A DNA stretch of 5,388 bases from DASVSL01 sp036388095 (GCA_036388095.1 DASVSL010000075.1:1-5388); one strand, 5' to 3'. Counted from the stretch's first letter, positions 1 through 5,065 are shown. Numbers and translations are program-made. The notes: a model not told the origin generated them from the sequence alone.

Positions 1-161
1 AAGAAACGGACAATCACCTGCGGATATTCGTCAACGCCCACGGCGAACAAGCCAGCGAAGACATCCGCCGTAACGTCCGTCTCAAATTGCTAAGAGTTGG
101 CAATGTCAGCGGCGTGCGTCTGATGACGCGCGGCACCACCCCCAGTCCCAAGTCTGTCTAG
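1..161 (+). CDS. C-terminal end of an unrecognised protein (5' end outside window)
   Basis: An open frame enters from the left edge (first full codon at base 3) and ends with TAG at 159-161, giving the last 52 residues of a protein. The tail contains LRIFVNAHGEQASEDIRRNV and then RLMTRGTTPSPKSV. It is a mixed, charged sequence with no transmembrane segment and no motif I can assign. The frame is open to the window edge, and the next gene starts 17 bases after the stop with a Shine-Dalgarno sequence, which fits two genes of one transcript that ends at the terminator at 449-498. I do not recognise the family and give no function. That it is a real coding end is supported by the reading frame, the neighbour spacing and the lack of a better frame on either strand. 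Confidence 0.6.
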   Translation, partial: ETDNHLRIFVNAHGEQASEDIRRNVRLKLLRVGNVSGVRLMTRGTTPSPKSV

Positions 162-165
162 TTTT

Positions 166-170
166 AGGAG
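166..170 (+). promoter_or_regulatory. Shine-Dalgarno sequence of the 179-436 gene
   Basis: AGGAG lies 8 bases before the ATG at 179. It is the only clear ribosome binding site in the window; def and the two minus-strand genes have no Shine-Dalgarno sequence, and fmt has only its overlap with def. This fits a gene translated from inside a longer transcript rather than from its own leaderless mRNA. Confidence 0.75.
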
Positions 171-178
171 AGAAGATA

Positions 179-436
179 ATGGCAAAGTTCCAACGCGGAA
201 GCGTCAAAAGGGACGGCTTCGGAATCGTGATATTAGGAGAGCTGACGCCTGCCCAGGATCAAGCGATCGCTGCTCTGGCTAAGAAAGCAGATCGACGACG
301 GCCGGTTGATCACGTTACCTGTGTGACCAGGCGTCCCGATTACAATCGCATCGATTTTCAGGTCGCCCGCGAACGTGGCGTCTCCCCAGCAGATGTTCAG
401 ATTCGTTTTCTGAATCAGCTCAACGCCATCAGGTAG
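179..436 (+). CDS. Small unrecognised protein (85 residues)
   Basis: An 85-residue protein starting at ATG 179 with AGGAG 8 bases upstream. It is basic and soluble-looking: no signal peptide, no membrane segment. One cysteine is present in the central stretch DHVTCVTRRPDYNRIDF. The N-terminal part has LTPAQDQAIAALAKKADRRR, which looks like an amphipathic helix, followed by a stretch that could form beta strands and a C-terminal helix (ADVQIRFLNQLNAIR). That would be a small alpha/beta fold, but this is only inference from residue pattern. It sits 17 bases after the previous stop and 12 bases before a terminator stem, so it is probably the last gene of an operon with the partial gene at the left edge. 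I do not recognise the family. Confidence 0.7.
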   Translation: MAKFQRGSVKRDGFGIVILGELTPAQDQAIAALAKKADRRRPVDHVTCVTRRPDYNRIDFQVARERGVSPADVQIRFLNQLNAIR

Positions 437-448
437 CTAACCAGCAGC

Positions 449-498
449 GCCCGCCCTCTCGTGAACCAGGTTCATGAATGGGGCGGGCTTCTTTATTT
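449..498 (+). terminator. Intrinsic terminator after the 179-436 gene
   Basis: GCCCGCCC (449-456) pairs perfectly with GGGCGGGC (481-488). Inside, TGAAC (462-466) pairs with GTTCA (470-474) around the loop CAG. The outer stem is followed directly by the T-rich run TTCTTTATTT (489-498). The T-run leads straight into the def promoter, so the end of one transcription unit and the start of the next share about 30 bases. Confidence 0.85.
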
Positions 499-506
499 GC
501 TATACT
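498..506 (+). promoter_or_regulatory. Extended -10 promoter of def-fmt
   Basis: TGC-TATACT: the -10 hexamer TATACT is at 501-506, with the extended -10 element TG at 498-499. The place for a -35 box (about 478-483) falls in the terminator stem and has no match to TTGACA, as expected for an extended -10 promoter. Transcription would start near base 513, only about 2 bases before the ATG at 515, so the mRNA would be effectively leaderless. There is no Shine-Dalgarno sequence in front of that ATG. Confidence 0.75.
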
Positions 507-514
507 TTTTAGAC

Positions 515-1102
515 ATGCCAGCCGACCGAACAGCCATCATCACCCTGCCGCACCCGAGCCTACGCCAGCGCTCCGAGCGCGTCCATGTTATTACCGACGA
601 CACCGTCAGTTTAATTGAGGATATGCGCGCCGCTGCGCTGGACTGGGAAGATTCGCGCCCACACGAAATCGCCGTTGCCCTGGCTGCGGTCCAGATCGAC
701 CGTTTAGAACGCATTGTCATCGTGCGTAGCAACTTCGAGGACAAAGCCGACCGCAACTTCACGGTCCTCATCAATCCAGAGATTTCTAAAACCGAAGGCG
801 AACTAGTGACTGACCACGAAGGCTGCCTCAGTGTCACCGGCGTCTACGGCGCCGTCCCGCGCTGGTCCCGTATCCGGATGAAAGCGCTTGACGAACAAGG
901 CCGCGAAGTCCGCGTCAAAGCCGACGGCTTTTTGGCGCGCGTCTTGCAGCACGAAGTCGACCACACCAACGGCCTCTGTTTCATCGACCACATCGAGCAC
1001 CAACGCGACGCCTTTTTCATTCTCAAAGATAACGGCGAACTCGAAGCCACCTCGTACGAGACCGTCGAAGATCTGAAGATTTTTCGTGATGACACCGTCT
1101 AG
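515..1102 (+). CDS. def: Peptide deformylase, divergent in motif 1
   Basis: A 195-residue metalloenzyme that removes the formyl group from the N-terminal methionine of new proteins at the ribosome. Motif 2 is EGCLS at residues 102-106 (metal ligand Cys104). Motif 3 is QHEVDH at 145-150 (ligands His146 and His150, catalytic Glu147). Motif 1, normally GxGxAAxQ, reads AVALAAVQ at 53-60: the conserved Gln60 remains but both glycines are alanine. Length is normal for the family. I chose ATG 515 rather than the in-frame upstream GTG at 461 because 461 lies inside the terminator hairpin, ahead of the -10 box, and would add an unrelated hydrophobic tail; from 515 the protein begins MPADRTAIITLPHPSLRQ, matching the usual 'hP.P.LR' start of deformylases. 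It overlaps fmt by 14 bases, and the two form one operon. Confidence 0.93.
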   Translation: MPADRTAIITLPHPSLRQRSERVHVITDDTVSLIEDMRAAALDWEDSRPHEIAVALAAVQIDRLERIVIVRSNFEDKADRNFTVLINPEISKTEGELVTDHEGCLSVTGVYGAVPRWSRIRMKALDEQGREVRVKADGFLARVLQHEVDHTNGLCFIDHIEHQRDAFFILKDNGELEATSYETVEDLKIFRDDTV

Positions 1103-1994
1103 AGGGCGCCTGGTTTTTTTCGGCAACGAGCGCCTCGTCAGCGGCTTGCCCCGCACGGATGCGCCCGTGCTCCGTGGCCTGATCGCGGCCGGGTACGACA
1201 TTGCCGCCGTGGTTGCCAGTCACAGTGACGGCACCTCACGCTCAAGCCGCCAGCTCGAAGTCGCCCAGGTCGCCGAACAGCACGGCATCCCCGTCCTCAA
1301 GCCGACCAAGTTAGGTGAATCAGCCGACCTGCTGGCTGCCTTCAAAGCCGATGCCGCGGTGCTTGTCGCCTACGGCCGTATCATTCCGCACGCGATCATC
1401 GAACTGTTTCCGGCCGGTATCATCAATCTCCACCCGAGCCTGCTGCCGCGCTGGCGCGGTCCAACCCCGATCGAAACGACAATCCTGTCTGGCGACAAGG
1501 TCGCTGGCGTCAGCATCATGCGCCTGAGCGTCAACATGGACGCCGGCCCGATTTTTGCCCAAGCAAACGTCACCGTCAAAGGCGACGAGACCAAGTTCGA
1601 GCTCTATGAGCGTCTGTCACAGCTCGGCACAGAACTGCTGTTGAACACATTACCCCAAATTCTAGACGGTTCGCTCACACCCGCGCCACAAGGTGGACAA
1701 GGCATTACGTACTCACGGCTGATTGAAAAGACCGACGGCACACTCAACCCGGTGTCCGACACCGCCATGATGATGACGCGCAAGGTCCGTGCCTACCTAG
1801 GTTTTCCGAAAAGCCGTCTGACGATCGGTGCTCATGACGTCATCGTCACCAGTGCTCGCGTCGCAAGCAATCCTGACGATGGCGCACTCGTCGTACCGTG
1901 CGCCGGTGAAAGCTACCTCGAGATTCTCGAACTCATCGCCCCAAGTGGCCGGCCGATGTCGGGTGAGGCATTCTTGCGCGGGTATAAAGAATGA
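1089..1994 (+). CDS. fmt: Methionyl-tRNA formyltransferase
   Basis: A 301-residue enzyme that transfers a formyl group from 10-formyl-tetrahydrofolate to Met-tRNA(fMet), giving the initiator tRNA; Def later removes that group. The N-terminal Rossmann domain begins RLVFFGNERL. The catalytic triad of the formyltransferase family is visible: Asn113 and His115 in NLHPSLLPRWRG (113-124) and Asp151 in VNMDAGPIFAQ. The linker has ITYSRLIEKTDG (206-217), and the C-terminal tRNA-binding barrel ends with LEILELIAPSGRPM and FLRGYKE, as is typical. The start could be GTG 1086 or ATG 1089; I prefer ATG. No Shine-Dalgarno sequence is evident; the 14-base overlap with def suggests translational coupling. 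No hairpin with a T-run follows the stop, so transcription may continue into the structured RNA region downstream. Confidence 0.95.
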   Translation: MTPSRGRLVFFGNERLVSGLPRTDAPVLRGLIAAGYDIAAVVASHSDGTSRSSRQLEVAQVAEQHGIPVLKPTKLGESADLLAAFKADAAVLVAYGRIIPHAIIELFPAGIINLHPSLLPRWRGPTPIETTILSGDKVAGVSIMRLSVNMDAGPIFAQANVTVKGDETKFELYERLSQLGTELLLNTLPQILDGSLTPAPQGGQGITYSRLIEKTDGTLNPVSDTAMMMTRKVRAYLGFPKSRLTIGAHDVIVTSARVASNPDDGALVVPCAGESYLEILELIAPSGRPMSGEAFLRGYKE

Positions 1995-2050
1995 TATTGT
2001 TCACCACATCGATAAATCGCTTCTTCTTTCGATAAGAACTGAGTCACATT
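1995..2050 (+). other. Spacer between fmt and the structured RNA
   Basis: No gene here. I see no convincing promoter: GATAAA (2011-2016) and GATAAG (2031-2036) are loose -10 candidates without a partner -35 or extended -10. TCGATAA occurs twice, 20 bases apart (2009-2015 and 2029-2035), and TTCTT (2021-2025) can pair with AAGAA (2034-2038). None of these is strong. The RNA may therefore be cut from the 3' end of the def-fmt transcript, or use a promoter I cannot recognise. Confidence 0.35.
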
Positions 2051-2161
2051 GTTCTGGAGACCCAGAACCAGCCCCTTCTTTTGGTCATTGCCCCAAAAGA
2101 AGCAAAAGGGGCTAGGCTAACCTCTCTCACGCCGAAAGCCGAGCCAGTGAAATGAACGTGC

Positions 2162-2561
2162 CTGCGGAACGAACCTTGGCGCCATAGCGCCAAGAACCGG
2201 TCAAAACTAATTTTCTAGATGAGTAGTTTTGACATGTCCTCGGCAATGACTCGTTCATTTCGCTATCTCGACTCTCGGGTTCATTCAGATAGCCGAATTA
2301 ATTGCAGTCTCTTTTTATCCGCCCAGAGAGGCGGTCTAGTCGCAGAGTCCAGTTCTGAATCCATAGGTTATCTTTTAGGTGCGCCGATCATCCTGCCCGT
2401 AGGGCGGTAATAATCGCAGTCAACTAGTTTGGCTATCTGATTGGGCCCACGCCCGGCTTGGTTGTAGCGACTGAATCATGTGCGAGGACATGTCAAAATT
2501 ATTCATATAGATAAATGAATTTTGACCGGTTCTTGGCCAAAGGCCAAGGTTCGTTCCGCAG
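2162..2561. repeat. Segmented long inverted repeat with mobile four-way junctions
   Basis: Arm 2162-2242 is complementary to arm 2483-2561 in three perfect blocks (18, 17 and 16 bp). The arms do not differ by scattered substitutions. They differ in two unpaired blocks on each side (2180-2189 and 2207-2226 against 2537-2543 and 2499-2519), and each of these can fold back locally: CTTGGCGC-cata-GCGCCAAG (2175-2194), GTCAAAACTA...TAGTTTTGAC (2200-2233), GTCAAAATT...AATTTTGAC (2492-2526) and CTTGGCC-aaa-GGCCAAG (2532-2548). The central 240 bases between the arms contain the P5 helix and the inner strands of both crossing helices. Confidence 0.85.
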
Positions 2562-2653
2562 CACCAGTTGCTACCGCCAAGCCGGGCCTGGTGGCCGATC
2601 ATCTAGCCTAGCTGTTTTGTTTCTTTTGCAGCAATGCACAAAAGAAAGGGTTG

Positions 2654-2671
2654 CTTCTTGGTCACAAGAAG
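2654..2671. other. 3'-flank hairpin of the structured region
   Basis: CTTCTTG (2654-2660) and CAAGAAG (2665-2671) form a 7-bp stem with loop GTCA. It resembles the 5'-flank hairpin CTTCTTTTGG / CCAAAAGAAG (2075-2102), so similar hairpins bracket the region. Neither strand has a T-run after the stem: the plus strand reads TGTGATTCGTTCT and the minus strand CAACCCTTTCTTTTG. I therefore do not call it an intrinsic terminator, although fmt and the minus-strand gene at 2709 converge here and some transcript end must lie nearby. Confidence 0.5.
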
Positions 2672-2708
2672 TGTGATTCGTTCTAGGCCACCAGAATAAA
2701 GCAATTAT

Positions 2709-3143
2709 TTACGCCTGTGCAGCGTCAGCACCAAGTATCGTGTCTTTATTCGACGAAATCTCACCCTTGAGCTTATCCAGCTCGGCCGCTACCACTTGCT
2801 TGTAATCAGGGCGATTCAGTTCGAGCCATTTCAAGCTGCCGTACTCGCCAAGCACCGTCATAGCACTGACGTCGGCCGGAGCACTCGCCTGCAAGGCCTG
2901 AAAATCTGGCTGGTCGGCGTAGTTCGGCATGTGGCGTTCGAACCAGGCGGTGACTTTGTCGTCGTCGTGATCAACGAAGGCCTCGAACTCGGCTAACTGG
3001 TCTTCGCTCATGCCCTCACTCAGCTTGGTGCCGACCCGCAGCTCCAGCTCGCTATAGATATGCTGCAAAAAAGCTTGTTTTTGATCGTCAGGTAAGTCGG
3101 ACAGGCCGACGTCTTGGAGGAACTGGTCGTCTAGTTGAAACAT
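2709..3143 (-). CDS. Small acidic DUF5663-like protein (144 residues)
   Basis: A 144-residue acidic, mostly helical protein without cysteine, signal peptide or membrane segment. The N-terminal half (FQLDDQFLQDVGLSDLPDDQ, then FLQHIYSELELRVGTKLSEG up to about residue 43) has the look of DUF5663 proteins, which are widespread in Patescibacteria and have no known function. That assignment is from memory of the family's appearance. The pattern W-x-E-x3-P-x-Y occurs twice: Trp67-Tyr75 (WFERHMPNY) and Trp106-Tyr114 (WLELNRPDY), which suggests an internal duplication of a short C-terminal module. The start at ATG 3143 is fixed by the promoter: TATACT ends exactly 6 bases before it, so the mRNA would begin at the A of the ATG. 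It lies 45 bases downstream of the 612-residue gene on the same strand but has its own promoter. Confidence 0.85.
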   Translation of the reverse strand: MFQLDDQFLQDVGLSDLPDDQKQAFLQHIYSELELRVGTKLSEGMSEDQLAEFEAFVDHDDDKVTAWFERHMPNYADQPDFQALQASAPADVSAMTVLGEYGSLKWLELNRPDYKQVVAAELDKLKGEISSNKDTILGADAAQA

Positions 3144-3149
3144 AATTTT

Positions 3150-3155
3150 AGTATA
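3150..3155 (-). promoter_or_regulatory. -10 box of the DUF5663-like gene (leaderless)
   Basis: On the minus strand TATACT is followed by AAAATT and then ATG. With the usual 7-base distance from the end of the -10 hexamer, the first transcribed base is the A of the start codon, giving a strictly leaderless mRNA. I find no good -35 box at 16-18 bases. The same hexamer, TATACT, is used by def. Confidence 0.65.
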
Positions 3156-3174
3156 CGCTACTCGTCCAGTAACG
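3156..3174 (-). promoter_or_regulatory. Imperfect palindrome abutting the -10 box; possible operator
   Basis: On the minus strand CGTTACT-ggacg-AGTAGCG forms an inverted repeat with 7-bp arms (one G-T pair) that ends one base before TATACT. It covers the region between -35 and -10, where a repressor or activator could bind. As RNA it would be a 7-bp hairpin in the tail of the upstream transcript, but no T-run follows. No regulator gene is seen in the window, so this is suggestive only. Confidence 0.35.
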
Positions 3175-3188
3175 ACTCAGGTGCAGGG

Positions 3189-5027
3189 TTAGGACCGACT
3201 CCAGCGAAGCTGCTCTTTTTTACGAGCCTCGGCTGCACGGCTAGCGCGCTGATCGGACGCCATATCGGCTTTCGCTTTTTTTACTGCCTTGGCTCGACTG
3301 AGTAGTGCGTTCCATGTATCGGTCACACCCCTGTTGGCAGCGGCTTCGCCTAATCTACGCACGAGCTTGGCGCGTCGCGATCCAGGCTCGGTTTCACCGG
3401 ACGTATCCACTTCTTTGGCACGACTTGGTGAGACCTCGGTGCTTCGTGCAATCGGTTTTGGGGCGCTGGCTTTGAACTTGTTGATGATGCTATCGGCTTC
3501 ATCACTGTTGAGGCGGCTCAGGATAGATTGGTTGGCGGCAACGTCAGCATCGATCTGCTTGCGGATGTCACCTGGCTGCACGCGGTTAGTTGCCGTCCTG
3601 CCCATACGAGCACGGATACGCTTCAAGGCGCCATTATTTTTGGCTTCGCGGTCTTCGGATTTCTCCAGAGCATCGTTAATCAGAGGGATCCCTTCACTGT
3701 GGGGTTCGGCCGATGCTTCGCCAGTGTCTTCTTCGGCTGGTGCCGTCGGAGCTTCGCCGGGAGTCGATTCAGCTTGGCGGCGGGTCCATTCGGCCATATC
3801 AACTTTGATCTGGGCGGTCGAGATGGCGCCGAAGTGGGTGTAGGCCTTGATGAACTTGTCGCGCATCTCGTCGGTGTCATCGTCGCGTTTTAATTGGTCA
3901 TAAATTGCCTCAACTTCAGGCGTCAGCGCCTTGATGCGAGAATTAAACGACGTCGGAATGAATGCAGAGTTCTTGTCGTTCGGATCTTGCTTGTCGCCGT
4001 GGATTTTTTGATCTCTCGCGAAGCCACGAAGGTGAGAAATCATCGTCTGCGGGTTGCCGTAACGATCCAGGACAGCAAGCATAGCAACGTTGCGTTCTTT
4101 GAACGGGCGCTCGGCGGGAGTATCTTGTTCGCTTGATGCTTGGGCTTCCGTGCCATTAGCGGCCTGGTTTTCTGGTGTGCCGGTTGGCGTTCCTTCGCCG
4201 TCATCGTAATGGCCCCTTAGCTCATTGATCCATTTCGGGCCAACGGTCTTAAAGGCGTTAAACATTTCTGTGGACATTCCGAAAACGCTATAATTAGCCA
4301 CTACGAGCTCCGTTTTTTCCTCATCACTTAGGTTCATCTCGGTAGCAAACTCATCGGTCAGCTTGCTGATTTCTACGTAATAAGAAGTTGGCTCACCTGC
4401 CGCGATTTTACGTTCCTGAGTCTTTATAATTTCATCCCTGACGTCTTGGCGTGTCGCCGTCAACGTATCGAAGTCAACCCCTTTATCTAGATAATAGCCG
4501 AGAGCATTGGCTCGTTCGTGGGTCTGATCCTCGTTTCTATCGAGCCGATCGGCAAGGTAGTCGCCAGCGGCTTCGAATTGTTCAGGGGTTACAGATGGGT
4601 CAAGGTCCCAGCGAGCTTGGATCTCTTCAAACGTTTCTACTTCATCTGTTTCTTCAGTCAATGCGTCATTGAAACGGGTTTCGCCAAGCATCATCATGTG
4701 GGCAGCGTCGGCGACGGTACGTTTCTTGCGATCAGCCCGCGCTTTCGTATTTTTGCCTTCCACCCGGTGGACGGTGTCAAATGTTTCCATGGCAATTTGC
4801 CGCGCTTTTGCACGGACGGCTCGACGGGCATCTCGGTCTGCACTGTTCTGGCTGGCGATATACGTTTCGTCGGTATGCAGCACGGCCCGCATGCCGTCTA
4901 ACACTTCACGGTCGAACTGCACTGCGGCTAAGCGCTCGGCAGTTTCTCGATCCAGCACGCGGTTACGCTCGGCACGTTCAACGCGGCTGAGTTTTTCTGT
5001 CGTAGGGTTGGATGTTTCGGTGGACAT
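3189..5027 (-). CDS. Large charged, cysteine-free protein of unknown function (612 residues)
   Basis: A 612-residue soluble-looking protein very rich in Glu, Asp, Arg, Lys and Ala, without any cysteine, signal peptide or membrane segment. It reads as helical blocks joined by disordered, Pro/Thr/Glu/Ser-rich linkers. Block 1 (about 1-272) opens with RVERAERNRVLDRETAERL. A linker at about 274-308 contains GEGTPTGTPENQAANG. Block 2 (about 309-414) has MLAVLDRYGNPQTMISHLRG, FIPTSFNSRIKALTPEVEAI and YTHFGAISTAQI. A second linker lies at about 415-446. Block 3 (about 447-520) has basic LKRIRARMGR. The C-terminal tail (about 550-612) is strongly basic. An acidic body with basic ends could bind nucleic acid or pack in a complex, but no catalytic motif is visible and I do not recognise the family. 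The start at ATG 5027 is supported by a strong promoter just upstream; the leader would be about 3 bases and has no Shine-Dalgarno sequence. Confidence 0.88.
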   Translation of the reverse strand: MSTETSNPTTEKLSRVERAERNRVLDRETAERLAAVQFDREVLDGMRAVLHTDETYIASQNSADRDARRAVRAKARQIAMETFDTVHRVEGKNTKARADRKKRTVADAAHMMMLGETRFNDALTEETDEVETFEEIQARWDLDPSVTPEQFEAAGDYLADRLDRNEDQTHERANALGYYLDKGVDFDTLTATRQDVRDEIIKTQERKIAAGEPTSYYVEISKLTDEFATEMNLSDEEKTELVVANYSVFGMSTEMFNAFKTVGPKWINELRGHYDDGEGTPTGTPENQAANGTEAQASSEQDTPAERPFKERNVAMLAVLDRYGNPQTMISHLRGFARDQKIHGDKQDPNDKNSAFIPTSFNSRIKALTPEVEAIYDQLKRDDDTDEMRDKFIKAYTHFGAISTAQIKVDMAEWTRRQAESTPGEAPTAPAEEDTGEASAEPHSEGIPLINDALEKSEDREAKNNGALKRIRARMGRTATNRVQPGDIRKQIDADVAANQSILSRLNSDEADSIINKFKASAPKPIARSTEVSPSRAKEVDTSGETEPGSRRAKLVRRLGEAAANRGVTDTWNALLSRAKAVKKAKADMASDQRASRAAEARKKEQLRWSRS

Positions 5028-5036
5028 TTGCTTTGC

Positions 5037-5065
5037 ATCTTAGCATGCATTTGCCTTTTTGTCAA
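5037..5065 (-). promoter_or_regulatory. Strong sigma-70 type promoter of the 612-residue gene
   Basis: On the minus strand TTGACA (5065-5060) is a perfect -35 box, followed by a 17-base spacer and the -10 hexamer TAAGAT (5042-5037). This is the best promoter in the window. Only 9 bases separate the -10 box from the ATG, so transcription should start near base 5030, leaving a leader of about 3 bases and no room for a Shine-Dalgarno sequence. Confidence 0.8.

Larger units (their letters stand above)
2051..2694 (+). ncRNA. Candidate large structured non-coding RNA (about 650 nt), unknown class
   Basis: No frame here looks like protein, but complementary segments are packed densely. Proposed helices, from outside in: P1 2111-2119 with 2604-2612 (9 bp); P2 2162-2179 with 2544-2561 (18 bp); P3 2190-2206 with 2520-2536 (17 bp); P4 2227-2242 with 2483-2498 (16 bp); P5 2285-2294 with 2431-2440 (10 bp). 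All are perfect. Two helices cross these: 2149-2158 with 2252-2261 (10 bp) and 2451-2461 with 2577-2587 (11 bp). Flanking hairpins are 2051-2057/2062-2068, 2075-2084/2093-2102, 2620-2628/2639-2647 and 2654-2660/2665-2671. Small inner hairpins include 2319-2323/2330-2334 and 2393-2398/2402-2407. The plus strand is preferred weakly: it continues from fmt, and several helix ends extend by G-U pairs that would be A-C mismatches on the other strand. Boundaries are approximate. It does not show the conserved cores of RNase P, tmRNA or SRP RNA, and I cannot match it to OLE, ROOL or GOLLD from memory. A mobile palindromic element is the main alternative. Confidence 0.72.

Noticed and set aside
461..514. 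Upstream GTG start extending def by 18 residues
   Set aside because: It lies inside the terminator hairpin and before the -10 box, has no Shine-Dalgarno sequence, and adds a hydrophobic stretch not seen in deformylases.
803..1201. 132-residue minus-strand frame opposite def and fmt
   Set aside because: Antisense to two genes with clear catalytic motifs.
2219..2410. 63-residue open frame on the plus strand within the RNA region
   Set aside because: Serine-rich composition typical of chance translation, no ribosome binding site, and it overlaps P4, P5 and the inner hairpins.
2162..2561. Insertion sequence or MITE with terminal inverted repeats
   Set aside because: There is no transposase, no visible target-site duplication at the arm ends, the arms differ in blocks rather than by scattered mutations, and complementary segments continue outside and across the arms. 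Not fully excluded without a copy-number search.
2420..2602. 60-residue open frame on the minus strand within the RNA region
   Set aside because: Low-complexity translation with repeated Ser/Trp/Gln, no Shine-Dalgarno sequence; it overlaps the 3' arm of the inverted repeat and its frame follows from the repeat itself.
2383..2603. 10-base direct repeat GCCGATCATC (2383-2392 and 2594-2603)
   Set aside because: Only two copies and no complementary partner in the region; a chance match of this length is quite possible.
2051..2694. RNase P RNA, tmRNA, SRP RNA, group I or II intron, or CRISPR array
   Set aside because: I see no conserved core motifs of these RNAs, no intron-encoded protein, no interrupted host gene, and no regularly spaced direct repeats.
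3528..3893. 121-residue plus-strand frame (and similar ones at 3289-3843, 4518-4901 and 4669-5043) opposite the 612-residue gene
   Set aside because: These are antisense shadows of a well-supported gene with a strong promoter; they have no ribosome binding site and unnatural composition.
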